A DNA stretch of 64,000 bases from JAAXQD01 sp963790095 (GTDB lineage Bacteria > Desulfobacterota > Desulfobacteria > Desulfobacterales > UBA11574): the NCBI GenBank assembly GCA_963790095.1, contig CAWBNO010000012.1, positions 186,001 through 250,000 of the forward strand. The letters run 5' to 3'. Position 1 is the stretch's first letter, and every line of letters starts with the position of its first letter. Below the pieces are notes generated by a model. The model did no database searches. It was not told the origin of the DNA and saw only the letters and a program-made list of their open reading frames with translations. Positions 26,588 to 35,377 of this stretch are shown here, in pieces. The translations under genes were made by a program, and so were the position numbers.

Positions 26588-28162
26588 ATGTACCTTGAAC
26601 ACTACAATTTAAAAGAAATGCCTTTTCAGATAGGCACGGATCCAAAATTTGTCTGGCTTGGAGAAAAACATCAAGAGGCCCTTGCCTTTTTGAAGTATGG
26701 TGCACTCTACAACAGGGGATTTGTCCTTATTACAGGCGACCTCGGAACAGGAAAAACAACACTCGTCAATGCATTGATCGACCGTTTTGGCAAAGACATT
26801 ATAGTGGCGAACGTTGCTAATCCCATTGTGGAAAAGTCGGACTTTCTCAACTGTATTGCGAATGAATTCAATATGGATATGAAGTCTGGAGACAAAGACG
26901 ATTTTTTAATACAGTTCAGTCGCTTTTTGAACAATTGCGACTCAGAAAATAAAAAAGTATTACTTGTAATTGATGAAGCACATAGACTGAGGCAAGAACT
27001 TCTCGATTTGGTGCAACTTTTATCAAATATAAAACGGGAGGATAAAGAACTTCTAAATGTAATGTTTGTCGGGGAGAATGAATTTATTGATATTATTTCC
27101 AATAAAAAGAATCTGGCTTTAAAACAGAAAATTACGATAAACTTCCACATTAATCCTTTGAGACGTTCTGAAATATGTGAATATATTCTTCATCGTCTTA
27201 ATATTGCAGGAAGTATTAAAAGTATTTTTACTGCAAGCGCAATTGGTTCAATTTTCTCTTTTTCTAAAGGGCATCCTCGTTTGATAAACATCATGTGTGA
27301 TCATGCATTATTGGCAGGATTTGTTAAAGGTGTAAACACAATAAATGAAGAAATTATAAAAGAATGCGCGGATGAGCTTCACTTATGGACTGAAAAGATC
27401 GATGATGATGGAAAAGAGCAGGGGACTTTAAAAAAAATAAAACATGACGTTGCAGGAAAACCTACATTTAAATTCACAGGAAAAAAAGTTAAAATAATGG
27501 GTTTTTCGGTGTTGGCGTTAATTTTCCTCAGCATTTTATGTTACCCGGGTAAATTTGTCGAATATGTAAGTAAGGCCGAGAGATATTTAAAAGAAAGCTC
27601 AAACGACCAAGCTAAATTAACATCCAAAGACGTGCCCCAGATAAAGGACGCGGATAAAGCTATAAGCCCTGTTGGCCAAGATACAAAAAATTTCCATGAA
27701 ACGATATCCGAGTTGCAACAAAAGCAGCCAGATGTTACCCGTTTGGCTCCGACTCAAGAGCCGTTGAATGAAGAAAGACAAGGCGATTTTCAACCGACGA
27801 CATCGATTCTTGTCAAAGAAACTAAGTTAAACGGATCTGAGGAGGAAATACAACATGGTTTATACACCATACATCTGCATTATACGAGTGAAGAAAATAA
27901 AGAACTAATGGAGAAGCTTGCTTTTTCACTTAAAAATGAAGGATTTAAGGTAGTTGGGATAGAAAAGGTTGATTATCAAAATAGTGATATTCGATACTTC
28001 CATAAAGATGATAAAGCGGGCGCATTCATTATAAAGAAGCACTTAACACAGTTTATTACTCCCTTTCCTAATCTTAAAAATACAAATATTAAAATCAAGA
28101 ATTTGAGTAAAAAATATCCGAATGCGCCTAAAGGTTCGATTGAACTCTGGTTAAATTTTTAA
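26588..28162 (+). CDS. ExeA/GspA-type AAA ATPase with transmembrane and envelope domain
   Basis: 524 residues. It begins MYLEHYNLKEMPFQIGTDPKFVWLG, the classic ExeA-like start. Walker A is GDLGTGKTTL near residue 50, Walker B is VLLVIDEAHRL near 125, and a helical lid follows to about 270. A transmembrane helix (IMGFSVLALIFLSILCYPG, about 304-322) leads to a linker and a C-terminal periplasmic domain (YTIHLHYTSEENKELMEKLAFSLKNEGFKV, then SDIRYFHKDD) resembling LytR-C/SPOR-type folds. ExeA-type proteins use ATP to remodel peptidoglycan for secretin or polysaccharide export machines. Confidence 0.82.
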   Translation: MYLEHYNLKEMPFQIGTDPKFVWLGEKHQEALAFLKYGALYNRGFVLITGDLGTGKTTLVNALIDRFGKDIIVANVANPIVEKSDFLNCIANEFNMDMKSGDKDDFLIQFSRFLNNCDSENKKVLLVIDEAHRLRQELLDLVQLLSNIKREDKELLNVMFVGENEFIDIISNKKNLALKQKITINFHINPLRRSEICEYILHRLNIAGSIKSIFTASAIGSIFSFSKGHPRLINIMCDHALLAGFVKGVNTINEEIIKECADELHLWTEKIDDDGKEQGTLKKIKHDVAGKPTFKFTGKKVKIMGFSVLALIFLSILCYPGKFVEYVSKAERYLKESSNDQAKLTSKDVPQIKDADKAISPVGQDTKNFHETISELQQKQPDVTRLAPTQEPLNEERQGDFQPTTSILVKETKLNGSEEEIQHGLYTIHLHYTSEENKELMEKLAFSLKNEGFKVVGIEKVDYQNSDIRYFHKDDKAGAFIIKKHLTQFITPFPNLKNTNIKIKNLSKKYPNAPKGSIELWLNF

Positions 28163-28544
28163 TTAATCTTTACCTAAGCTGAAGGTCCCAGCTTTCTATG
28201 CGGCTAAATGAGTGCATATTTTTCACCGCCCATTCGCTTCGCTCATTCGAGGCACAGAGTTCACGGAGATGAATATATTTCCCATCGTCGCTGAGAGAAC
28301 GACGATGGGAAAAACCTCAGCAGCGTACGCTGCATAAACGACAAAAGCCATAAATTCTTTGGTTATAGGGTGTAAATACGGGTGATTTATTACCCGAAGG
28401 GTTGAGTCATTTTGCTTTTCGGCGTCTCAGCGAAAAGCAAAAAATACCAAAAACTCTGCGCTACTGCGGTGAGTAATTTTTTATAAAGACCCTTCTGTGG
28501 TCACCATCATACCGCCCCTTTTGGGGGTTTTTAGGTGCTTGATT
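28163..28544. repeat. hairpin-rich intergenic stretch
   Basis: No gene seen. Two long perfect hairpins stand out: CCCATCGTCG with CGACGATGGG at 28281-28310 (extended by flanking TTT/AAA) and TTTTGCTTTTCG with CGAAAAGCAAAA at about 28410-28442, which could act as a terminator. A self-complementary GCAGCGTACGCTGC lies near 28321-28334. Confidence 0.6.
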
Positions 28545-28826
28545 ATGGGAAAAACGCATGAAGCCCTTAAAAGAGCAGAAGATCAGTACAAGGAGCACCA
28601 AATTAGGGTTTCAAAGGAACCCTTTCAGAAAGAATTTGGAAGCACTCAGGGACGAGCCTCGGTCAGAAAATATATGGAACGCTACGGGGATTTTAAAAAC
28701 GATTTGTTTGCCCAAAATTCTGATGGATCCATAAAAAGCGTTCTGTTTATTAAAACCTTTAAGGGGGAAGAATCCACGGATCACGCTATTAAATTTGCGA
28801 CCTCATTAGTTAGTTTCCATCCATAA
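28545..28826 (+). pseudogene. CpsD/CapB-like kinase N-terminus, truncated by repeat element
   Basis: From ATG 28545 it reads MGKTHEALKRAEDQYKE, the typical start of polysaccharide-associated CpsD/CapB-type ParA kinases. It reaches SVLFIKTFKGEESTDHAIKFATSL, the region of the nucleotide-binding loop, in degenerate form. The frame then enters the repeat end TAGTTTCCATCCATAA at 28811-28826 and stops inside it. No continuation is visible downstream. The gene is therefore broken, and the 21.6-28.2 kb operon has lost a polysaccharide-type partner here. Confidence 0.65.
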
Positions 28827-28895
28827 ATGGCGCTTTTTCCGCCCAACAGTGTTCCCCGCGGGCTTCCGGCTTTGGCGCACGCTCAGTACCCTTCC
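28811..28895. mobile_element. MITE-like element, left-end fragment
   Basis: Starts with the 16-bp end TAGTTTCCATCCATAA, followed by about 65 bases loosely similar to the complete copy at 17732 (GTTCYCCGCGGGYTTCCGGCT core). The right end is missing. At 28895 it joins another repeat made of CCTTTGAATCCTTG units, ending in a 25-base imperfect palindrome (TCTTCTCC...GGAGAAGA, 28939-28963). Confidence 0.6.
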
Positions 28896-29256
28896 GTCGC
28901 AAACCTTTGAATCCTTGACCCCTGGAATCCTTGGACCCTCTTCTCCGACTCAATTGGAGAAGAACCATATTTTTTAAAGACAGTGGTCAACGTTGATACC
29001 CATTATTCCCTTCTAAACATAGCCCTTGACATTTTAATTTTTCCTTAATAATCATGGAAAAATATCTTCCAATTTAATTTATTATGATAGTCAAACATTA
29101 TACTGTAGCATAGACATTTTTTCCTCTTAATATAGTCTTGTTTTTTAATCTTAATACCTGATTGCCGGATAGTTCTTAATCCGGGATATTCAATTTCATT
29201 ACTCCCAGTTTCCAAAATTCAATTTTTAATTATACTGAAGATAAAGGGTTTGATAA
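28896..29256. other. intergenic stretch with repeats and possible promoter
   Basis: After the repeats and palindrome, which are shared with 36082-36106, the sequence is AT-rich with no ORF. TTGACA at 29026-29031 followed after 17 bases by TAATCA could be a promoter for the PilZ gene, although it lies over 200 bases upstream. Confidence 0.4.
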
Positions 29257-29637
29257 ATGGGCGTTGAACGGAGAAAATATGTACGGTTTTTAGGACAGGA
29301 TAATTCATTTGCTGCATTAAGAGTTGGGTTTAGAAAAGTAGGGAGAATTAATGATATCAGTATAAATGGACTCGCTTTTTCGTATTTAAGCGAGACCGTT
29401 GGAGGTGGTTCAGATCGTCCTTTAATTCAGGTCGATATTTTTACTTCAGGAAACAATTTCCACCTTCCCAATATACCATGCAAGATCGTGTATGACATTC
29501 AGGACCCTAAATCCGGAAAATATATCGATCTCATGACGTGCCGGTGTGGTTTGAAATTTAATGAGCCCACTAAAAGTCAATCAAAACAATTGGAATTGTT
29601 TATAAAAAATTACACAACAAAGATTTTATCATCATAA
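29257..29637 (+). CDS. PilZ domain protein
   Basis: 126 residues, single domain. ERRKYVRF near the N-terminus gives the arginine/lysine motif, NDISINGLAFSYL the D/NxSxxG motif, and CRCGLKFNEP the closing strand. PilZ proteins bind c-di-GMP and pass the signal to pili, flagella or polysaccharide machinery. With the cNMP-PilZ protein at 22742 it gives two possible c-di-GMP receptors in the same AT-rich region. AAAGGG lies about 12 bases before the ATG. Confidence 0.75.
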   Translation: MGVERRKYVRFLGQDNSFAALRVGFRKVGRINDISINGLAFSYLSETVGGGSDRPLIQVDIFTSGNNFHLPNIPCKIVYDIQDPKSGKYIDLMTCRCGLKFNEPTKSQSKQLELFIKNYTTKILSS

Positions 29638-30089
29638 TCTTTAATCAATAGCGTTCAATTAACAGGGCAAACTGGGACTGTTGCAACATTAGGGCATATT
29701 CTCTTTGAACCGCATATTTAACCTAATAAAAGATTGCGATTTCGGTTTGGAACCAGCATCGAGAACATTTTTAAAAGATTCTCAAAAGATAATTGTTGGT
29801 GATTGATAAATTTTTTAACTTTCGAACAAAACGAAGAGAAATAAAGAAAAACAACGATCGTTAATTTATCGACCAACGCAAAATCCAATGGTTACAGCCT
29901 TTAACGTCGACCTTGCCTTTCTCTTTTATGTGTACCCCGAATGTGTACTTTTACCCGAAAAATTGCAAAATACACATAAATGGCACACTATTTCCACAGA
30001 CTATTTTAAGGTAAGCTGTTTTTTCTCTTTATCTTAGGTGTGTACGAATATGTTGAGAAAGCAAGCTGTCTGCCTCGCACGCCGGTAGT
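29638..30089. other. intergenic stretch without a supported gene
   Basis: AT-rich. I see no frame with a ribosome-binding site or domain. The GTGTACC words near 29930 recur, but without clear structure. Confidence 0.4.
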
Positions 30090-30188
30090 TGGGGTTCTAT
30101 TCCTCCTGTGATGACCAAGTAAATACAGGAGGGTTACCTTCTGGATACAAAATACCTTCAGAGATGTCTTTCTGAGGGTATTTTTTTT
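30090..30188 (+). ncRNA. possible structured RNA ending in a terminator
   Basis: CTCCTGT pairs with ACAGGAG across about 15 bases (30103-30131). The terminator at 30151 follows 20 bases later. Two consecutive hairpins with a T run and no ORF suggest a short structured RNA or the leader/trailer of a lost gene. No Rfam family recognised by eye. Confidence 0.25.
30151..30188 (+). terminator. intrinsic terminator
   Basis: AATACC-TTCAGA pairs with TCTGAG-GGTATT and runs straight into a T tract at 30181-30188. Confidence 0.75.
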
Positions 30189-30356
30189 GGAGACTGAATG
30201 ATCTTTGCGGACAGCGTGCTGAATAAGGGTATCATAACAAGAAATTTTCACATTAAAACACTTAAAAACATGAACAATGTGGGGACAGGATGGGGACAAT
30301 TAAGGAAATGAAAACAAAAAAGAGTTATGGTGATGATCATAACCCCCTTAAATCAT

Positions 30357-30432
30357 TGGTGCCCCCGGCAAGAATCGAACTTGCGGCACATGGATTAGGA
30401 ATCCATTGCTCTATCCACTGAGCTACGGGGGC
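30357..30432 (-). tRNA. tRNA-Arg (anticodon CCT)
   Basis: A 76-base cloverleaf on the minus strand with encoded CCA. The acceptor GCCCCCG pairs with CGGGGGC, the anticodon stem ATGGA/TCCAT encloses TTCCTAA, and the T-loop is TTCGATT. It reads AGG. A broken copy of its 5' half lies at 37806-37848. Confidence 0.96.
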
Positions 30433-30623
30433 TAGATAAATATTTAAAATAATTATAAATAAAGATAGGCAGAGCAATGGACAATTAATCCATTGCTCAT
30501 TGATCCGCTAAGGTTTTGATAAATGTTTTTCACAAAAATGATATTTTGTAAATATTTAGTTTAATACTTCCAAAGTTTTTTTCCTTAATCAAAGATAAAG
30601 AAGATACTGTTAAAATAAATGTG

Positions 30624-30652
30624 TTGACAATATGTCAGATGTGACATATTGT
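30624..30652 (+). promoter_or_regulatory. promoter with operator palindrome for the toxin-antitoxin pair
   Basis: TTGACA (about 30624-30629) and TATTGT (about 30647-30652) are spaced by 17 bases. The spacer holds a perfect inverted repeat with 10-base arms, CAATATGTCA and TGACATATTG, separated by GATG. An operator inside the promoter fits autorepression by the antitoxin. Confidence 0.7.
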
Positions 30653-30658
30653 TGCCAT

Positions 30659-31018
30659 ATGAGTCCAAAAGACAAACCGCTTGTATGGATGCATGGTGAG
30701 ATTACGACGCCCCCCTTTACCGAAAACGCTCGAATAGAAGCGGGATATTTGTTGCGGCAAATCCAAAAAGGAATAAAGTTATCACTGCCGCAGTCACGCC
30801 CAATGCCGTCCATAGGAACACAGTGTTATGAATTGAGAATAAACGATAAGAATCTGACGTGGCGAATAATCTACCGAATATTCGCCGACGCGATATTAAT
30901 TCTGGAGATTTTTGAAAAGAAGACAAACAAAACCCCAAAATCGATTATTGATGTCTGCAAACAAAGAATCAAACGTTATGAAACAGATGTCAAAAAGGTA
31001 AAAAAGAAAAATGAATAA
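30659..31018 (+). CDS. HigB/RelE-type toxin (phage Gp49-like family)
   Basis: 119 residues from ATG 30659. An in-frame ATG at 30632 lies inside the promoter and operator, so it cannot be the normal start. Transcription would begin at about 30659, so the message may be nearly leaderless. The fold pattern (LRQIQKGIKLSLPQSRPMPSIGTQCYELRIND, LTWRIIYRIFADAILILEIFEKKTNKTPKSII) is that of Gp49-like HigB toxins, ribosome-dependent mRNA interferases. It overlaps the antitoxin start by 8 bases. Confidence 0.85.
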   Translation: MSPKDKPLVWMHGEITTPPFTENARIEAGYLLRQIQKGIKLSLPQSRPMPSIGTQCYELRINDKNLTWRIIYRIFADAILILEIFEKKTNKTPKSIIDVCKQRIKRYETDVKKVKKKNE

Positions 31019-31319
31019 AAAGAAAAAGGAAATTTTAGAATCTAAAGGTTATAAAGTCGGATCTGTAGATGAATTTTTGGGTCTGAGCAAGGGAGAATCG
31101 CAATACATTGAACTTAAGCTGTCACTCAGCCAAGCTCTGGCAGAACGCCGAAAAAAAAGCAAATTGACACAAGCACAGTTGGCAAAGATGCTGAAATCCA
31201 GCCAGTCAAGAGTTGCCAAAATGGAAAGGGGAGATCCAACCGTGTCAGTGGACCTTCTTGTCAAATCACTGCTGGTCATGGGGGCTAATAAAGAAAGTAT
31301 TGCAAAGGCTATTGCCTGA
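31011..31319 (+). CDS. HigA-type antitoxin, XRE-family helix-turn-helix
   Basis: 102 residues. The HTH is at about 37-90 (LAERRKKSKLTQAQLAKMLKSSQSRVAKMERGDPTVSVDLLVKSLLVMG). It overlaps the toxin end by 8 bases, giving a toxin-first order as in higBA modules. It probably neutralises the toxin by binding and represses the promoter at 30624. AAAAAGGTAAAAAAG precedes the ATG. Confidence 0.87.
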   Translation: MNKKKKEILESKGYKVGSVDEFLGLSKGESQYIELKLSLSQALAERRKKSKLTQAQLAKMLKSSQSRVAKMERGDPTVSVDLLVKSLLVMGANKESIAKAIA

Positions 31320-31740
31320 TTCGATAAGGCAGGGTTTTAATTAATACGTGACTATTCTACCGGATCGAATAACAAACTCAATCACATTAGAATAAGGTAC
31401 AATCCGACAATAAGAACTCATCAGATTTGAAAGCTGAAAAATAAAAAGGCACAGGGTTTTTCCTGTGCCTAAATTGTGCTCGATGGTTCGATATCACAAC
31501 AACTGTAATAACTTCGAAGTGAAAGATATTGCAGTAACATGCAATCGAGACTCTTTACAATTTTGTTGAAGCTATACATTAGTTTCATACCAACCCCCTA
31601 CACCCCAATATATTATGAAGCCGTTTAAATAAGAAAAGGGTGGAATTTTATCATCGATTATTTGGCCCCCTGATATTTGAGTATTGATTCCAGAAAAGCC
31701 AGTATAATTTTAGGGACCTAATATTTTAGCTTATTTTGTC
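31320..31740. other. intergenic stretch
   Basis: Contains the terminator at 31436-31470. Otherwise AT-rich with no supported gene. Confidence 0.5.
31436..31470 (-). terminator. intrinsic terminator, minus strand
   Basis: AGGCACAGG and CCTGTGCCT form a 9-bp perfect hairpin (31447-31470), followed on the minus strand by TTTTTATTTTT. It could end the transcript of the 31741-32883 gene, 270 bases on, and also slow read-through from higA on the plus strand. Confidence 0.7.
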
Positions 31741-32883
31741 TCACTTCAGCGGTATATCCAATCCAGGTTTAGCAAACCGCACCCGTAAAAACCGTGGCCG
31801 GTATAGGCTGGCATCTTCTGCCATTTTCTCGAAATCGGTCGAATTGGCCACATAGCTAACAACGAGTTCGTCCGGCTTTATGGAAATATCCGGATGGCCC
31901 TTTGCGGCATAACAATAAATGGTTTTGTTCCGATTCATTTCCGGGCACTGATATAAAATAACGGGCTTGCTCCATGGACCCCAGGCATTTGGCGCAAACC
32001 TGGCAATAATATTTTTTGAAATACCGTTTTCCGTATAGATAGCCACATATTTTTCCAATGCAGCAATAAAAGATACCGAGTATTCGTTGGCCATATTTGC
32101 ACAAAGATGTTCGGCTTTGGTAAAATCCGCTTTCCAGTGCCCTTTTGTGTAAAAACGCCACTGATCGAAATGTGCGAGTCCGGTTTCAGGAGTCCTTGCC
32201 AGGATCATGAATTTTTTGTGAACCCCATTTAACACCTCTTCGGCAATACCGTATATGAAGAAGAAGTCATCTTTCTTTAGCACCCAGGACCCAAAAAAGT
32301 TTTCTCCGGCAGATGAGAAACTTGCCCACGGTATCTTGTGCTGAACAATTCGCCACTGGGCTGGGGGATCTCTAAAATTGGCTATATGCCCCAACCACGT
32401 CCCAATAACCTTAAATCCAAAGGACAGGGCGGCATCCGTTCGATCAATTTGCATTAAGAACAAATACAAACCATCCGGTGAAAGCGCACCGTGATAGATC
32501 CAGAACCATCCGTTGCTATCGGCAGGCAAGATAAAAGCCTGCGGTGTGCCTTCCGGTGTTATGCCGGAATAAAACTCCACTGTCGCGCCGGGAGGAAATA
32601 ACTCGCGTTGGACGGCAATTGAATTGTTGATAATGGTTGCGTTCACATGCCGGCCATCCCGGATATCACCAACCCAGGTATCTCCAAACAACCAGAGGAT
32701 AAAATTATCCGCAAGTGCCACCGAGTAGACACTATCGCCTCCTGTCCAACCCTTTTCGTTATTAAATAGCGCATCATATCGGGGTAGCAATTCAACTCTG
32801 ATTTCGGGTTGCGGAACACAGGCCAAAATCAGCAGCAGAGAATGCAGGCAGATAATTTTCAGTATATGTTTTTTTAAGTTCAT
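31741..32883 (-). CDS. lipoprotein with DUF4185-like beta-propeller
   Basis: 380 residues. The signal peptide ends in a lipobox LILAC at Cys22. The body has repeated propeller-like strands (GWTGGDSVYSVALADNFILWLFGDTWVGD, GWFWIYHGALSPDGLYLFLMQI, WRFYTKGHWKADFTKAEHLCANMANEYSVSF, NAWGPWSKPVILYQC), a pattern of DUF4185 and glycosidase-like five-bladed folds. Function unknown; carbohydrate binding at the cell surface is possible. It stands alone on the minus strand. Confidence 0.65.
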   Translation of the reverse strand: MNLKKHILKIICLHSLLLILACVPQPEIRVELLPRYDALFNNEKGWTGGDSVYSVALADNFILWLFGDTWVGDIRDGRHVNATIINNSIAVQRELFPPGATVEFYSGITPEGTPQAFILPADSNGWFWIYHGALSPDGLYLFLMQIDRTDAALSFGFKVIGTWLGHIANFRDPPAQWRIVQHKIPWASFSSAGENFFGSWVLKKDDFFFIYGIAEEVLNGVHKKFMILARTPETGLAHFDQWRFYTKGHWKADFTKAEHLCANMANEYSVSFIAALEKYVAIYTENGISKNIIARFAPNAWGPWSKPVILYQCPEMNRNKTIYCYAAKGHPDISIKPDELVVSYVANSTDFEKMAEDASLYRPRFLRVRFAKPGLDIPLK

Positions 32884-33180
32884 AATATGTTAAAGAAGTT
32901 CTATAAAGGGGTCAGACGACAGAATTCATTTGTCCCGTTAAAGGCTGGGTGAATTAAAAAAACTATCTCTGGTTCATAGAGGTTAAGGAGCTAAAAAAAA
33001 TGCCGAAAAACTGCCTGTTTTACAAGGACAAGTGTACCATAGAATAAAGTGGGGAAACCCCGTTAAATGGATTTGTCCCTATTCAAGTATGATATAAGAT
33101 AACGACAAGGTTATTTCTTACTCAACAAAAAATGTCACTGACATATAGAGGGATTTGCCCGATCTTAAACCAAATTTCAT

Positions 33181-34482
33181 TTAGGACATCTTAGGTAATT
33201 CGGCAGCCTTGTGATATGGAAAGTAATTATCCCATATTTTATCGAGTTGCTGCAAAGCGTCATTTAAATTCTTTCTGCGAATGATATTTTTGTCCCGACT
33301 AACAAGATCCCAACGCTCCAGTTTTTGCAAAGCATCCTCGATTTCAAAATTAATCATGCAGTTATGTTTGTTTTCAAACCAGCGTTCCACGGTTTCATCG
33401 AGCTCAGCTATTGTAAGATCTCTATCTTCAACCAAAAGAAAATAATATGCCAAGATCGCTTCTTTGAACTCTTCTTCTTCGGCCGCGTCGATGAGATGGT
33501 GAAACACCCCTGTATTGTTGTCAAGATTCTTAAAGTAAAGATTGTCAGAAAGGGCTTTCATAAACTTAATTTTACGGTTTTTGAATTTGTTTATCTGTTT
33601 GAACAAAAAGCCACCCAGCGTCGCCAGCCCTAAGGCTAATGCAATAAGGTGCTGTTGTTCAATCTTTACATCCTTTTTGGAAAGCCCGAGCCAGAAAGAA
33701 AAAACCGAGGCAATCAAAAGAATTGAAGCCCCAAGCTTGGTTGCGATTACAACAATGCCGCTTACTGCAGCTGGGATACCAATAATAAGTTTGTCGACGG
33801 TTTTCATGCGGACCTCGCTGTTAGGGAAAAGCATCTCAAGATCCGCCTTGGGGACATTTTGAAAGAGTTTGATGATGGTCGAGCCTGGCGTGAAGTAAAG
33901 ATTTCTTTGCCTTTTGGCTTTAAAGTAATTTTCTTCTTTAAATTTGATATATATCATAACCCTTTCATAATTCGTAAATGTGATCGGCTCTTTCTTTAGC
34001 CCAAAAATTTTTACTAGGGTCTCTTCCTTTGTGCTTTCGCCGCGCTGATAAAATATAACTTCCTCAAAATCATTGAAGTCAACACGAAGACGGATCTTAA
34101 AGAGAGATTCTTCTTTCAGAGCTTCTTCAAGATCCGTCTCGGTTATCTTTTGGAAGTTGGCAGCATTAAGGATCGCAGCCAATCCCTCAACAAGTTTTTT
34201 TTGCATTCCCTTTTTTTCTTGCTCTGAGTAATCGTTGTTCAACCGAGTGTCTGCATCGGGGTTAAATGGTGAATAGCAATCTTTAAGCATTTCCATTTGG
34301 TGGTGGAACTCAAAATGAATCAAACTTCCTAAAATATGGCAAAGCTGTCTAAATAATTTCTGATCATGTTTCGAAAGCAGTGAATCGTTAATACACATTT
34401 CGACAACATCCGCTTTCCTGAAAGGTATAAAGCGATTTCGATTCTGAATTCTTTGTTCATTTTGCCGTCGCATTTCATTCAA
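33181..34482 (-). CDS. DUF3754 (TMEM143-like) membrane protein
   Basis: 433 residues. It begins with RFIPFRKADVVEMC, then FHFEFH-type segments. The central ILKLFQNVPKADLEMLFPNSEVRMKTVDKLIIGIP-like stretch, typical of DUF3754, leads into two transmembrane helices (about 235-285), followed by a soluble C-terminal domain with ENKHNCMINFEIEDALQKLE. Function unknown. It is third in the minus-strand run LemA, metallopeptidase, DUF3754, with a 13-base gap to the previous gene. Confidence 0.78.
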   Translation of the reverse strand: MNEMRRQNEQRIQNRNRFIPFRKADVVEMCINDSLLSKHDQKLFRQLCHILGSLIHFEFHHQMEMLKDCYSPFNPDADTRLNNDYSEQEKKGMQKKLVEGLAAILNAANFQKITETDLEEALKEESLFKIRLRVDFNDFEEVIFYQRGESTKEETLVKIFGLKKEPITFTNYERVMIYIKFKEENYFKAKRQRNLYFTPGSTIIKLFQNVPKADLEMLFPNSEVRMKTVDKLIIGIPAAVSGIVVIATKLGASILLIASVFSFWLGLSKKDVKIEQQHLIALALGLATLGGFLFKQINKFKNRKIKFMKALSDNLYFKNLDNNTGVFHHLIDAAEEEEFKEAILAYYFLLVEDRDLTIAELDETVERWFENKHNCMINFEIEDALQKLERWDLVSRDKNIIRRKNLNDALQQLDKIWDNYFPYHKAAELPKMS

Positions 34483-34495
34483 CTTTCTGAGATAA

Positions 34496-35353
34496 TTATA
34501 AGTCTTGCGCTTTAAAGGTGTTGCAGGTATTGATGTTGCCTGTCTGAAAACCGCGGTTAAACCATGTTACCCGTTGCGCTGAAGTGCCGTGTGTGAACGA
34601 ATCGGGAGTAACATATCCCCGTGCCTGTTTCTGTAAACGGTCATCGCCAATCATACTGGCAGCGTTGAGCGCTTCTTCCACATCACCCGGCTCAAGAATG
34701 TTTCGCATCTTTTGGGCGTGATGTGCCCAGATGCCGGAGAAGCAATCCGCCTGCAATTCCAGCTTTACCGACAACTTGTTATATTCTTTCTGTGAAAGGC
34801 GGTGCCGCATGGCATGAACTTTGTCGCTGATCCCCAAAAGATTTTGAACATGATGACCAACTTCATGAGAAATTACATAAGCCTGAGCAAAATCTCCAGG
34901 GGCGTTCATCTTATTTTTTAGATCCCTGTAAAAGCTAAGATCTATGTAAACTTTTCTATCTCCGGGACAGTAGAATGGTCCGATTGCGGCCTGAGCATAC
35001 CCGCAAGCGGACTCGACCATGCCTGAAAAAAGAACCAGATTCGGCTTCTCATATACCCCTCCCATCTGGTTAAACAGACTCTCCCAAGTATCCTCAGTGT
35101 CGGCAAGCACTACGGAGACAAAATCAGCCAGCTCATTATCCCCCGTTGAAGGTTGTATTGGTATTGTTTGTATTGAAGATCCACCACCCATTTCGGTGCC
35201 TTGTTGAAGGACAATTGAAGGATCGACGCCAAAATACATCGCAACGATGACCAGTAGTAGCATCCCGATTCCACCGCCCTTGACGCTACGCGACAGGCGT
35301 ATGCCCCGCCTGTCTTCAATATTACTGCTTCTTCGCCCACTTCTCCAACGCAT
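34496..35353 (-). CDS. ypfJ: YpfJ-type neutral zinc metallopeptidase
   Basis: 285 residues. It starts MRWRSGRRSSNIEDRRG as in YpfJ, with a transmembrane helix at about 27-45 and the zinc motif SHEVGHHVQNLLG near 165. A conserved LELQADCFSGIWAHHA segment supplies a further ligand. Likely membrane-anchored, acting outside the cytoplasm. AAGGAGATATTCATC precedes the ATG. It lies 24 bases after the lemA stop, so the two are one transcription unit. Confidence 0.9.
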   Translation of the reverse strand: MRWRSGRRSSNIEDRRGIRLSRSVKGGGIGMLLLVIVAMYFGVDPSIVLQQGTEMGGGSSIQTIPIQPSTGDNELADFVSVVLADTEDTWESLFNQMGGVYEKPNLVLFSGMVESACGYAQAAIGPFYCPGDRKVYIDLSFYRDLKNKMNAPGDFAQAYVISHEVGHHVQNLLGISDKVHAMRHRLSQKEYNKLSVKLELQADCFSGIWAHHAQKMRNILEPGDVEEALNAASMIGDDRLQKQARGYVTPDSFTHGTSAQRVTWFNRGFQTGNINTCNTFKAQDL

Positions 35354-35377
35354 GATGAATATCTCCTTGGTTTGTAT

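Noticed and set aside
32999..33046. 15-codon ORF with AAGGAG upstream
   Set aside because: Too short, with no hydrophobic segment or terminator to support it.
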